From the NCBI GenBank assembly GCA_004553625.1, contig SFKX01000001.1, positions 124,001 to 188,000 on the forward strand: a stretch of DNA of 64,000 bases. Reading direction: 5' to 3'. This stretch comes from Clostridiales bacterium (GTDB taxonomy: Bacteria; Bacillota_A; Clostridia; Oscillospirales; Oscillospiraceae). Shown here in pieces: positions 43,046 through 51,712 of this stretch. The number at the start of each line of letters is the position of its first letter. Positions within the stretch are counted from its first letter, which is position 1. The notes beneath the pieces are model-generated. The model was not told the origin of the DNA and did not search any database. It was given only the letters and a program-made list of their open reading frames with translations. Made by a program: the position numbers and the translations under genes.

Positions 43046-43963
43046 TCAGAGCCTGTCCATATGCCGGCAGGCGGCCACGGCTGCGGCCGCGCCGTCTCCC
43101 ACGGCGGTCGTGAGCTGGCGGACCGTCTTGGCCCGGCAGTCGCCCGCGGCAAAGATGCCCGGAACGCCCGCGGCACAGTCCTCGCCCGCGGCGAACCAGC
43201 CGGCCTCGTCCAGGTGCGCCAGCTCCGCAAAGGGCGCGTTCGCGGGCTCGTAGCCCACCGCCACGAAGAGCCCGTCCACCTTTATGCTCCGGCGCTCTCC
43301 GCCCGTGACCGGCTCTATCACCAGGCCCGTGAGCTCGCCCTCGCCCTCCAGCTCCGCCACCCGGCTCGACATGCAGAACTCTATGTTCGGCCTCGAGCGC
43401 GCGGCGCTGACGTTCGCCGCCTCGGCGCGGAACTCGTCGCGTCTGTGTATTATGTAAACCTTCGAACTGCCGTTGGAGAGCAGGAGCGCGTCCTGCAGCG
43501 CGGCGTCGCCGCCGCCGGCCACGGCGACGGGGCGGTCCTTGTAGAAGGCGCCGTCGCAGACTGCGCAGTAGCACACGCCGTTTCCGGCGAGCTCCTCCTC
43601 GCGCGGGACGCCGAGCCTGCGGTGCTGGGCTCCGGTTGCGAGGATGACGGTTTTTGCGGCGTACTCGCCCTCGGGCGTTATGACGGCGAAGCCCTTGCCC
43701 TCCCGTCGCAGGCCGGTGACCTCCGCGAGCTCGGCCTGGGCGCCCATATCGAGGGCCTGGGCGAACATCCGGTCCGCGAGCTCAGCGCCGGAGATCTCCG
43801 GGATGCCGGGGAAGTTGTCCACCTTGGGCGACCAGGCGATCTGACCGCCAAAACCATTTTTCTCCAGCACGAGCACGGAGCGCTCCGCGCGCCTGCCGTA
43901 GATGGCCGCGGAAAGCCCCGCCGGCCCGCCGCCGACGATGACGATGTCGTAAGAACCTTGCAT
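43046..43963 (-). CDS. trxB: Thioredoxin reductase (305 aa)
   Basis: An FAD-binding N-terminus (IVIVGGGPAGLSAAIYGRR), the redox pair CAVC in CYCAVCDGAFY near residue 130, the NADPH motif GGGDAALQDA and the C-terminal FAD motif GIFAAGDCR are all present, with normal length. It reduces thioredoxin-type proteins with NADPH. No thioredoxin gene is adjacent, but a redoxin domain is fused to NrdD about 1.7 kb further on. Confidence 0.93.
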   Translation of the reverse strand: MQGSYDIVIVGGGPAGLSAAIYGRRAERSVLVLEKNGFGGQIAWSPKVDNFPGIPEISGAELADRMFAQALDMGAQAELAEVTGLRREGKGFAVITPEGEYAAKTVILATGAQHRRLGVPREEELAGNGVCYCAVCDGAFYKDRPVAVAGGGDAALQDALLLSNGSSKVYIIHRRDEFRAEAANVSAARSRPNIEFCMSSRVAELEGEGELTGLVIEPVTGGERRSIKVDGLFVAVGYEPANAPFAELAHLDEAGWFAAGEDCAAGVPGIFAAGDCRAKTVRQLTTAVGDGAAAAVAACRHMDRL

Positions 43964-44031
43964 AAAAATCGCTCCAAAATGTAGATTTACTTGGCCAGGG
44001 CACTGCCCAATGGTCAGTATAAATTGATAAT

Positions 44032-44166
44032 TCAGCCGCAGTTAGGGCAGGAGACGCGGCCTTTGCGCCGGTGTGAGAGGAAGATAGTGCTGTTGATGAT
44101 ATTTTCGCCGCATTTTGGGCAGACGTACTTTCCTGCCACAGCCTTCATCCAACACAATGATACCAC
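44032..44166 (-). CDS. Tiny zinc-ribbon protein (about 44 aa)
   Basis: Two CPxCG knuckles are visible (YVCPKCGEN and VSCPNCG at the very C-terminus), the zinc-ribbon pattern. The GTG at 44166 has AAGGA 6 bases upstream; an ATG at 44148 would give 38 residues. A 71-residue frame overlapping on the same strand in another phase has no such features and I set it aside. Function unknown; it lies alone between trxB and a hydrolase gene. Confidence 0.5.
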   Translation of the reverse strand: MVSLCWMKAVAGKYVCPKCGENIINSTIFLSHRRKGRVSCPNCG

Positions 44167-44267
44167 ACAAGTTCCTTTTTGGAAATGCTTTTAGAGACTG
44201 ACTTCCGACAAGCGTTCCGATATTACAGCACAGACAGGTGCTGTTTTTCTGCTGCACTGGTCAATGC

Positions 44268-45029
44268 TCACAGCCAGATCCCCCAGTCGCCATAGTTATG
44301 TATGCCGCTGCCGTGGTGAAGTTCGCCCTTTGCCTTCAACTCCCGCAGAGCGTCGCGCATCCTGATTACAAGTTCTGGTTTTACGTCAAGCGAGTGGTGT
44401 GCGGGGAATATGCGTTCGGCAGGAAGCGCGGCTATGCGCTCGAGCGAATCGAGGTAGGCCGCGGGGTCGGTCGAGGGATAATAGGCGAGCAGCAGGTCCG
44501 CGTACACAAGGTCGCCCGTGTAGAGCCAACGCCTGTCGGGTTCCCAAAAACACATGTGTCCAGGCGAGTGACCGGGGGTGTGCAGGATCTCTGCACATCG
44601 CCCGCCCAGTTCTATCCTGTCTCCGTCTCGAAGCACGCGGGAGGGCGTACCCTGGAACATTTCGTACCCTGACACATCAAAACCCTCCGGCAGTTTGCAG
44701 CGGTCCACAACCATTTCACGTATGGTGTCAGCACCCAGAGGGAAGTGTCCGCTCAGCCAGTCCAGCTCCGCCTCGTGCGCATAAAACTCGGAAAACTCGC
44801 TGTGGCCGCCGATGTGATCCCAGTGTATGTGTGTCGCAACAGGTATGACGGGGCCGGACGTCAGCGCAGACACCTCCCCTGATATTTTGCAGATGCCCAG
44901 GCCTGTGTCGATCAGCAAACTGCGCTCAGCACCCTGCAGAAGGTAGCAATGTGTTTCCTCCCAGTGCCTGTACTCGCTGATGATGTGTGTGCTGTCATCA
45001 ATTCTATCTATGGTAAACCAATCTTCCAT
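44268..45029 (-). CDS. Metallo-beta-lactamase-fold hydrolase (253 aa)
   Basis: The metal-binding signature THIHWDHIGGH (about residues 65-75), the downstream HTPGHSPGHM histidine, the bridging Asp in YTGDLVYAD and the last His in FPAHHSLD are all present, which predicts a binuclear zinc or iron hydrolase. The family covers glyoxalase II, lactonases and others, and nothing here narrows the substrate. Its codon use and base composition (less GC-biased, more AT at third positions) differ slightly from neighbours, a mild hint of separate origin. Confidence 0.85.
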   Translation of the reverse strand: MEDWFTIDRIDDSTHIISEYRHWEETHCYLLQGAERSLLIDTGLGICKISGEVSALTSGPVIPVATHIHWDHIGGHSEFSEFYAHEAELDWLSGHFPLGADTIREMVVDRCKLPEGFDVSGYEMFQGTPSRVLRDGDRIELGGRCAEILHTPGHSPGHMCFWEPDRRWLYTGDLVYADLLLAYYPSTDPAAYLDSLERIAALPAERIFPAHHSLDVKPELVIRMRDALRELKAKGELHHGSGIHNYGDWGIWL

Positions 45030-45087
45030 TCTTATGCTCCCAATATAAATCGTGCCGCAGAAGTAAACACTTCTGCGGCACGGTACC

Positions 45088-45390
45088 TTATATTCCGCAG
45101 GCTTGCATATCCACGCGGCCGTCGGGGAGGAAAGAGACTCCCTCCCCGCGGAGGAGGCGGCGCTGCACCTCCGGGCCGCCGAAGGCGTAGCCCGTGCACA
45201 CGCTCCCGTCGCGGAACACCACGCGGTGGCAGGGTATCGCCCCGGGCTCCGGGTTCCGGTGCAGCGCGAAGCCCACGCCCCGCGCGCCCCGCGGGTTCCC
45301 CGCCAGCGCCGCCACGCGGCCGTAGCTCATCACCCGGCCCGCGGGTATGGTCCTGACGACCTCGTAGATCCGCCGTGTGAACTCAGTCAT
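45088..45390 (-). CDS. MGMT-family methyltransferase-domain protein (100 aa)
   Basis: Only the C-terminal DNA-binding domain of O6-alkylguanine-DNA alkyltransferase is present: the helix-turn-helix MSYGRVAALAG and the active-site motif PCHRV (cysteine near residue 54). Alkyltransferase-like proteins of this size usually have Trp in place of that Cys, so this one may still transfer alkyl groups. It overlaps nrdD by 4 bases, so it is translated with the anaerobic ribonucleotide reductase. Confidence 0.85.
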   Translation of the reverse strand: MTEFTRRIYEVVRTIPAGRVMSYGRVAALAGNPRGARGVGFALHRNPEPGAIPCHRVVFRDGSVCTGYAFGGPEVQRRLLRGEGVSFLPDGRVDMQACGI

Positions 45391-47810
45391 TGCGCCGCGT
45401 GTACTGCGTACTGCTTGATCGCGCCGGCCCCGGCGTATTTCTCAAAGTGCTCGCCGTCCGTCACGACCAGCGTCGGCGCCTGCTTCACGCCGTATTTCTT
45501 TGCCAGCTCCGCGTTGTCCTCGGCGTTGAGCTTCTCGTAGGCGAAGCCCTGCTTGTCCAGCATCGTCACAGCAAGGCGGCAGTTCGGGCAGGTCGGCGTT
45601 GTGAAGAGCAGCGCCTGGCCGAGCTTCTCCACCTGAGCCGCGGGCTGCTCCGCAGCGGGCTGGATGTGCCGGTCGAGGTCCGGCTCCACGTCGCAGCCGC
45701 AGGCCGAAGCGTGCGGGTGCTTCACGGGGTCGAGGTGGCTGTGGGAGAGATCGTAGGTCTTGCGCTCCTTGTACTCCTGCGTCTTGCCTGCGTTCCAGTT
45801 CTGCACCGGGCGGTAGTAGCCGGTGATGCGGCTGTAGACCTCCGCGCTCTCACCGCAGTGCGGGCAGGTGAACTGCTCCCCGGCGAGGTAGCCGTCGTTC
45901 TTGCAGACCGAGTACGTCGGGCTGAGAGTGTAGTAGGGCAGCTTGTAGTTCTCCGCGATCTTGCGCACGAGGCTCGCCGCGGCCTGCCAGTCGGGCAGCT
46001 TCTCGCCCAGGAAGGCGTGGAACACCGTGCCGGAGGTGTAGAGCGTCTGGAGCTCGTCCTGGATGTCCAGCGCCGCAAAGATGTCCTCCGTGTAGCCCAC
46101 GGGCAGGTGGGAGCTGTTCGTATAATACGGGGTGCCGCCCGGCTCCGCCGCCGTGATGATGTCCGGGTAGCGCTCCACGTCGTGCTTGGCGAGGCGGTAG
46201 CTCGTGCTCTCCGCCGGGGTGGCCTCGAGGTTATAGAGGTCGCCGTATTTCTCCTGGTAGTCGGAGAGGCGGTTCAGCATGTGGTTCAGGGTCTTTTTGG
46301 TGAATTCCTGGCAGTTCTCGTGCGTCATGTCCGCGCGGACCCACTTGGCGTTCAGGCCCGCCTCGTTCATGCCGACAAGGCCGATGGTGGAGAAGTGGTT
46401 GTCGAAGCTGCCGAGGTAGCGCTTCGTATAGGGGTAGAGCCCCTCGTTCATGAGCTTCGTCACGACGTCACGCTTTATCTTGAGGCTGCGGGCGGCGATG
46501 TCCATGAGCTTGTCGAGGCGGCGGAAGAAGTCGGCCTCGTCCTTGGCGAGGTAGGCCAGGCGCGGCATGTTCAGCGTGACGACGCCGATGGAGCCGGTGC
46601 TCTCGCCGGAGCCGAAGTAGCCGCCGGACTTCTTGCGCAGCTCGCGCAGGTCGAGCCTCAGACGGCAGCACATGCTGCGCACGTCGGAGGGCTCCATGTC
46701 GGAGTTGATGTAGTTGGAAAAGTAGGGAGTGCCGTACTTGGCCGTCATCTCGAAGAGGAGCTTGTTGTTCTCGGTGGGGCTCCAGTCGAAGTCCTTCGTT
46801 ATCGAGTAGGTCGGGATGGGGTACTGGAAGCCGCGGCCGTTGGCGTCGCCCTCGATCATGAGGTCGATGAAGGCCTTGTTGACCATGTCCATCTCGCGCT
46901 TGCAGTCGCCGTAGGTAAAGTCCATCTCCTTGCCGCCGACGATGGCCTTGAGGTCCTTGAGGTCTGCGGGGACGGTCCAGTCGAGCGTGATGTTGGAGAA
47001 GGGCGCCTGCGTACCCCAGCGGGACGGGGTGTTCACGCCGTAGACAAAGCTCTGGATGCACTGCTTGACTTCTTTATAGCTGAGGTTATCGACCTTCACG
47101 AAGGGGGCGAGGTAGGTGTCGAAGCTGGAGAAGGCCTGCGCGCCCGCCCACTCGTTCTGCATGATGCCGAGGAAGTTCACCATCTGGTTGCAGAGCGTGG
47201 AGAGGTGGCTCGCGGGGGAGGAGGTTATCTTGCCCGGGATGCCGCCGAGGCCCTCCTGGATGAGCTGCTTGAGGCTCCAGCCCGCGCAGTAGCCCGTGAG
47301 CATGGAGAGGTCGTGCAGGTGGAGGTCTGCGTTCTTGTGGGCGTTGGCGATCTCGTCGTCATAGATCTCGGAGAGCCAGTAGTTCGCCGTGATGGCGCCG
47401 GAGTTCGAGAGGATGAGGCCGCCGACGGAGTAGTTCACGGTGCTGTTCTCCTTGACGCGCCAGTCGGAGGCGTCGAGGTAGGAGTCCACGACGTTCTTGT
47501 AGTCGAGGTAGGTGGAGCGCATGTTGCGCAGCTTCTCGCGCTGGCGGCGGTAGAGGATGTAGGCCTTGGCGACGTGCTCGTAGCCGCCGCGGGAGAGCAC
47601 CGCCTCAACGCTGTCCTGGATGTCCTCGACCGAGACGGCCCCGTCCTCTATCTTGGACTGGAAGTCCGCCGTTACCTTGAGCGAGAGGAAGTCTATGACG
47701 CTCTCGTTATACTCCGTCCCCGTGGCCTCGAAGGCCTTGGTTATCGCGCTCGATATTTTGGCGATGTTGAAATCTACGAGCTCGCCCTCTCTTTTCCTGA
47801 CCCTGTACAT
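45387..47810 (-). CDS. nrdD: Anaerobic ribonucleoside-triphosphate reductase with C-terminal redoxin domain (807 aa)
   Basis: The N-terminus is an ATP-cone (residues 1-95, RVRKREGELVDFN). The glycyl-radical barrel includes SMCCRLRLDLRELRK, and the radical glycine is G664 in RITGYYRP. Cysteines C636, C649 and C652 belong to the zinc region. After a linker, residues 730-807 form a thioredoxin/glutaredoxin-like domain with CPNC at 741-744 and the cis-proline motif KQAPTLVV. Class III reductases use formate or a redoxin as reductant; a built-in redoxin argues for the second. It is co-transcribed with nrdG. Confidence 0.95.
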   Translation of the reverse strand: MYRVRKREGELVDFNIAKISSAITKAFEATGTEYNESVIDFLSLKVTADFQSKIEDGAVSVEDIQDSVEAVLSRGGYEHVAKAYILYRRQREKLRNMRSTYLDYKNVVDSYLDASDWRVKENSTVNYSVGGLILSNSGAITANYWLSEIYDDEIANAHKNADLHLHDLSMLTGYCAGWSLKQLIQEGLGGIPGKITSSPASHLSTLCNQMVNFLGIMQNEWAGAQAFSSFDTYLAPFVKVDNLSYKEVKQCIQSFVYGVNTPSRWGTQAPFSNITLDWTVPADLKDLKAIVGGKEMDFTYGDCKREMDMVNKAFIDLMIEGDANGRGFQYPIPTYSITKDFDWSPTENNKLLFEMTAKYGTPYFSNYINSDMEPSDVRSMCCRLRLDLRELRKKSGGYFGSGESTGSIGVVTLNMPRLAYLAKDEADFFRRLDKLMDIAARSLKIKRDVVTKLMNEGLYPYTKRYLGSFDNHFSTIGLVGMNEAGLNAKWVRADMTHENCQEFTKKTLNHMLNRLSDYQEKYGDLYNLEATPAESTSYRLAKHDVERYPDIITAAEPGGTPYYTNSSHLPVGYTEDIFAALDIQDELQTLYTSGTVFHAFLGEKLPDWQAAASLVRKIAENYKLPYYTLSPTYSVCKNDGYLAGEQFTCPHCGESAEVYSRITGYYRPVQNWNAGKTQEYKERKTYDLSHSHLDPVKHPHASACGCDVEPDLDRHIQPAAEQPAAQVEKLGQALLFTTPTCPNCRLAVTMLDKQGFAYEKLNAEDNAELAKKYGVKQAPTLVVTDGEHFEKYAGAGAIKQYAVHAAQ

Positions 47811-47852
47811 CTTTTGTCCTCCTGTTATCTAACAACTCAAATTAAAAACACA

Positions 47853-48548
47853 TCATATCCCGCGCAGCTGCACGGAAGGGACCAGCGGCCGCACGATCTG
47901 CGCGAGGCGCTTCATCTCCGCCTCCGTGAAGGCAGAGAGCCCCCGGGCAGATATCAGGTCGCCCGAATCTTTGAAGCACTGGATGTAGTATTCCTTCGCC
48001 CCGGCGATCCACTCGGCTATCCCCGCGAAGTCGGCCTCGGTGTGCAGGCCCTTCACCGCCGTCGTGCGGAACTCGTAGTCCACGCCGCAGCTCATGAGGT
48101 AGGCCGCAGACTCGCGCACCGGACCCAGGTCCAGCCCCGGCACGCCCGTCACGCGGGCGTAGTTTTCCGGCGCGGCCTTCACGTCCATCGCGACCCTGTC
48201 CGCCAGCCCGGACTCGACTATCCGCCGGAGCCGCTCCGGGAAGGTCCCGTTCGTGTCCAGCTTCACGGCGTAGCCCAGCGCCTTTATCTCCGAGAGCAGG
48301 CCCTCGAGCCCTGCGTGGAGCAGCGGCTCCCCGCCCGTCACGGCCACGCCGTCCAGGATCCCCACGCGCTTTTTCAGAAAGGCCATGAGCTCGTCGTGTC
48401 CGATCACGTCCCGCTCCCGCTCCGGCAGCGCCAGAGACGCGTTGTGGCAGAAGGGGCAGCGCAGGTCGCAGCCGCCTGTAAAAATCGTGCAGGCCACGCG
48501 GCCCGGATAGTCCAGCAAAGTCAGCTTTTGCAGCCCGGATACGTCCAT
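47853..48548 (-). CDS. nrdG: Anaerobic ribonucleotide reductase-activating protein, radical SAM (231 aa)
   Basis: The radical-SAM cluster motif CDLRCPFCHN lies near residue 27, with the GGEPLL and DTNGTFPE segments of SAM binding. It generates the glycyl radical on NrdD. Gene order nrdG-nrdD reverses the common nrdD-nrdG order. The first gene after the promoter with the NrdR box, it has a leader of roughly 75 bases. Confidence 0.93.
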   Translation of the reverse strand: MDVSGLQKLTLLDYPGRVACTIFTGGCDLRCPFCHNASLALPERERDVIGHDELMAFLKKRVGILDGVAVTGGEPLLHAGLEGLLSEIKALGYAVKLDTNGTFPERLRRIVESGLADRVAMDVKAAPENYARVTGVPGLDLGPVRESAAYLMSCGVDYEFRTTAVKGLHTEADFAGIAEWIAGAKEYYIQCFKDSGDLISARGLSAFTEAEMKRLAQIVRPLVPSVQLRGI

Positions 48549-48628
48549 TTCTCCAAAACATCCCCGTTTTCATGCATAAACGAGCGCCCGCCGGGTCCGC
48601 ACATCTTGCGGTCCCGGGAGCGTCCGTA

Positions 48629-48661
48629 TCACAATATATAGTGTTATTCTCCGCTTGTCAA
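48629..48661 (-). promoter_or_regulatory. nrdG-nrdD promoter with overlapping NrdR box
   Basis: On the minus strand TTGACA (48656-48661), 17-base spacer, TATATT (48633-48638). The 16-base palindrome TCACAATATATAGTGT (48629-48644) differs from the NrdR consensus (ACACwATATaTwGTGT) at one base and covers the -10 element, so repression by NrdR when deoxynucleotides are plentiful is likely. I do not see a second box at the usual distance. Confidence 0.85.
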
Positions 48662-48756
48662 GAGCTTGGGGCGAAAAAGTTGGATTGTAAACTGCCGTAA
48701 CCTCTTTGTAACTGGAGCTACACCGTTTCGACACGCAAAGCCAAAAATCCCGCCGC

Positions 48757-49812
48757 TCAGCCGAGCAGGCCCAGCTCCCTGAAACCCGCCTCAAACGGCG
48801 CGCGGACCATCCCCCGCTCCGTGATGATGCCGGTGATGAGCCCGGCCTCCGTCACGTCGAAGGCGGGGTTGTAGACCCCAACGCCCTCCGGCGCCATGCG
48901 CTTTGCATACCACAGCTCCGTCACCTCCGAGCCGTCGCGGAACTCAATGGGTATCTCCGCCCCGGAGGCGATCGCGGGGTCTATCGTAGAGCTCGGCGCG
49001 CAGACGTAGAAAGGTATGCCGTAGTGCGCGGCCAGTATCGCCACGCCCGAGGTGCCGATCTTGTTGGCCGCGTCCCCGTTGCGGGCGACCCTGTCGCAGC
49101 CGACGAATATTATGTCAACCTTGCCCGACTTCATCAGCGAGGAGGCCATGTTGTCGCACAGGAGCGTGGTATCGACCCCGGCGGAGACCATCTCGAAGGC
49201 CGAGAGCCGGGCGCCCTGGAGGAGCGGGCGGGTCTCGTCGCAGTAGACGCGCAGGCCCTCCAGGCCGGCTTCGAGCGCGGCGTAGACGGGCGCGAGCGCC
49301 GTCCCGTATTTTGCTGTGGCGAGGGTCCCCGAGTTGCAGTGGGTGAGGATGCCCATGCCGGGGCGCAGGAGCTCCAGGCCGCAGCGGCCTATGCTCCGGC
49401 TTATCTCGATGTCCTCGTCCATTATGGCCTGGGCCTCACGGCGCAGCGCCCGGCGTATCTCGCCGGGCTCCCCGCCACGCACGGCGGCATAGGCGCGGCG
49501 CATCCGGTCCAGCGCCCAGAAGAGGTTCACCGCCGTCGGTCTTGAGGCCGCCAGCGCGTCGCAGGCGGCCAGGAAGCTCTCCTCCAGCCGCTCGTCCGTG
49601 GCGAAGCGCGCGGCCAGGTAAGCGCCGAAGGCCGCCGCCACGCCTATCGCCGGGGCGCCGCGCACGCGCAGCATGCGTATCGCCTCGCAGATGTCCTCCG
49701 TCTCCCGCAGGCGGAGATACCGGACCTCGTTGGGAAGCAGGGTCTGGTCGATGATGACGAGCGCGTCCCCGGCTTCGGAAAGGCGCACGGTGTCGATTTT
49801 CAGCGGGTCCAT
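48757..49812 (-). CDS. mtnA: S-methyl-5-thioribose-1-phosphate isomerase (351 aa)
   Basis: The eIF2B-like fold shows the catalytic Cys in THCNSGTLATAKYG (near residue 155) and Asp in VGCDRVARNGD (near 235), with the LRVRGAPAIGVAAA motif at the N-terminus. The ATG at 49812 lies 6 bases behind GAGGTGATC, an excellent ribosome site; a GTG four codons earlier lacks one. It converts methylthioribose (or 5-deoxyribose) 1-phosphate to the ribulose. No other methionine-salvage gene is nearby. It is the third gene of the antiporter-TetR unit. Confidence 0.9.
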   Translation of the reverse strand: MDPLKIDTVRLSEAGDALVIIDQTLLPNEVRYLRLRETEDICEAIRMLRVRGAPAIGVAAAFGAYLAARFATDERLEESFLAACDALAASRPTAVNLFWALDRMRRAYAAVRGGEPGEIRRALRREAQAIMDEDIEISRSIGRCGLELLRPGMGILTHCNSGTLATAKYGTALAPVYAALEAGLEGLRVYCDETRPLLQGARLSAFEMVSAGVDTTLLCDNMASSLMKSGKVDIIFVGCDRVARNGDAANKIGTSGVAILAAHYGIPFYVCAPSSTIDPAIASGAEIPIEFRDGSEVTELWYAKRMAPEGVGVYNPAFDVTEAGLITGIITERGMVRAPFEAGFRELGLLG

Positions 49813-49820
49813 GTGAGTGA

Positions 49821-50450
49821 TCACCTCGCGTCTGTATTTTGCTCGGCTATGCCGAAGATGAGCAGGTCCAGGAGCCTTCCGCTCCGCTCGACCATCTCCT
49901 CCACGCTCCGGACCCCGCCGGAGGTGAAGGCGTCCAGGAGGGTCTTGTACGCCCGGTCTATCGCCTCGAAATAGAGCTGCAGTTCCTCCCGGCTGTGGCC
50001 GGGCCTGGGCTGCAGGCGCTCCGTCAGCCGGAGCGTGAAGCGGCGGTTGAGCTCGCTCAGGGGCGCGTGCAGGGCCTCGATGCGCTCCTCCAGACCGCGA
50101 GGCGTCCGGAACATCGCGTTCTCAAAGATCGCCTTCTCCACGGGCCGCTCCCCGAAATACCGCTCCCGCGCCAGGAAATATTCGCGTATCGCGGAGCGGG
50201 GCTCCAGCGCGTCCAGCCGCTCCAGCAGCGGCTCCAGCCAAAGGCGCAGGCCCCCGAACACCTCCTCCACGCAGCGCAGGAACAGCTCCTCCCTGCCGCT
50301 GAAATAGTGGTACATCATCCCCTTGGAGATACCGTGTCCGGCGCAGATGCCGTCCACTGTCACGCCCTCGTAGCCCAGCTGCGAGAACTCCTGCGCCGCC
50401 GCCTCAAGTATTGCCGCGCGGCTGCGCTCCTGTCTTTCGCTCTGCTTCAT
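49821..50450 (-). CDS. TetR-family transcriptional repressor (209 aa)
   Basis: The N-terminal helix-turn-helix (VTVDGICAGHGISKGMMYHYFSGREEL) is standard TetR, followed by an all-helical ligand domain. The ATG at 50450 is preceded by GGAGGTG. The gene's 5' end lies 47 bases inside the 3' end of the antiporter gene, and the next gene mtnA begins 8 bases after its stop. Two copies of a 14-bp palindrome upstream of the antiporter are its probable operators. Confidence 0.9.
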   Translation of the reverse strand: MKQSERQERSRAAILEAAAQEFSQLGYEGVTVDGICAGHGISKGMMYHYFSGREELFLRCVEEVFGGLRLWLEPLLERLDALEPRSAIREYFLARERYFGERPVEKAIFENAMFRTPRGLEERIEALHAPLSELNRRFTLRLTERLQPRPGHSREELQLYFEAIDRAYKTLLDAFTSGGVRSVEEMVERSGRLLDLLIFGIAEQNTDAR

Positions 50451-51687
50451 GCTCCGCTCCACCTCCCTCGGCCCGGCCAAGCTCTCCGGCCAGCTCGAAG
50501 CCCTTCTTCGCCAGGATCACGGCTATGACCTCGTTTATGACGGCCGCCGCCGCTATCGTCCCCTGGATGAGCTCGGCGCAGTCCGGCGCGGGGGCCGCCA
50601 GCGCCGACACGGCTATCCCCGTGAACAGCAGCGAGACGCCCGAGTGCGGCAGCAGCGTCAGGCCCAGGTACTTCCGCACCGTCCCCGGCGCGTGCGACAT
50701 CGCCGCGCCCGCCCGAGCCCCGAAGTACTTGCCCAGCGCGCGCGATATTATGTAAACTGCGGTATAGATCCCCGCACCAAATACGAGATGGTAGTCCAGC
50801 GGCGCGCCCAGGCCCAGGATGATGACCAGCATACACAGGCCGATGGCCGGCTGCATCGCGGACATGATGCCGTCCAGCTGCGCGCCGTCTATGAGGTTGG
50901 CAAAGGCCGTGGAAAAGGCCATGCCCAGCAGCAGGAAGTTGAGCGCGGGCAGGGGCAGCACGGCGGAGTTCAGCCAGAGGCCGAGCGCCGCGGTGGCCAG
51001 CAGCATGGCCAGCATTACGCAGAGCGAGGCCGCCCTTCCGCGCAGCCGCCTGAGCAGGAGCCCTGCCGCCGCGCCCGTTACCGCGCCTATGAGCACCGGC
51101 AGGAACACCAGGAACAATATCCCCGCAACGGAGACCTCCGCCTCGGAGACCGCCGCCGTCACTCCCGCCATGACCAGGAAGAACACCAGCGCCGCGACGA
51201 GGTCGTCCAGCACGGCCATGGGTATCAGCGTGCCGGTGACCGGCCCGGCCGTTTTCATCTCCGCCACGATGGAGAGCGAGGGCGCGGGCGCCGTGGCGAG
51301 GGCTATGCCCCCGAACACCAGCGCCAGGTAGAGCGGCGTCCCGGTGAACGCGAATATCGCCGCGAACACCGCGGCCACGCAGACGAAGGTCCCCAGGGAC
51401 TCCGCCAGCGTCATCACAACTATCTGAGCGCCGGAGCGGCGCATCCGCTTCCAGACGAGCTCCGTGCCTATCATGAGGCCCGCTGTACACTCCATCACGC
51501 TCTCGGCTACATTATACCACTCCGCGTCAAGCAGCGCCTGGTCCACCAGCCCCAGCGCGTGCGGACCCAGTACCATCCCCGTCAGCAGCCAGCCCAGTAT
51601 CGCCGGCAGCTTCAGCTTCGAGACCAGCTTCCCCATCAGATAGGCCGCCGCAACCGCCAGCAGCAGCCTCAAAAGCTCCGTCAACAT
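50404..51687 (-). CDS. Cation:proton antiporter, CPA2-type (427 aa)
   Basis: About 12-13 membrane helices with the CPA2 features ILGWLLTGMVLGPHALGL near the N-terminus, APAPSLSIVAEM and VLDDLVAALVFF in the ion-binding core. It probably exchanges Na+ or K+ for protons. The ATG at 51687 follows AGGGGTG; the longer frame would begin inside the operator. A hydrophilic 25-residue tail is encoded where the gene overlaps the TetR gene. Confidence 0.87.
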   Translation of the reverse strand: MLTELLRLLLAVAAAYLMGKLVSKLKLPAILGWLLTGMVLGPHALGLVDQALLDAEWYNVAESVMECTAGLMIGTELVWKRMRRSGAQIVVMTLAESLGTFVCVAAVFAAIFAFTGTPLYLALVFGGIALATAPAPSLSIVAEMKTAGPVTGTLIPMAVLDDLVAALVFFLVMAGVTAAVSEAEVSVAGILFLVFLPVLIGAVTGAAAGLLLRRLRGRAASLCVMLAMLLATAALGLWLNSAVLPLPALNFLLLGMAFSTAFANLIDGAQLDGIMSAMQPAIGLCMLVIILGLGAPLDYHLVFGAGIYTAVYIISRALGKYFGARAGAAMSHAPGTVRKYLGLTLLPHSGVSLLFTGIAVSALAAPAPDCAELIQGTIAAAAVINEVIAVILAKKGFELAGELGRAEGGGAEHEAERKTGAQPRGNT

Positions 51688-51712
51688 ATGCTTCACCCCT
51701 GTGAAAAAATAT

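Noticed and set aside
44042..44257. 71-codon frame on the minus strand
   Set aside because: It competes with the zinc-ribbon frame, has no recognisable fold, and its start lacks a ribosome site.
45390..48641. Very long open frame (1083 codons) on the plus strand
   Set aside because: It lies entirely opposite nrdD and nrdG, has no ribosome site and no family motif, and its length is explained by the high GC content and codon bias of the real genes.
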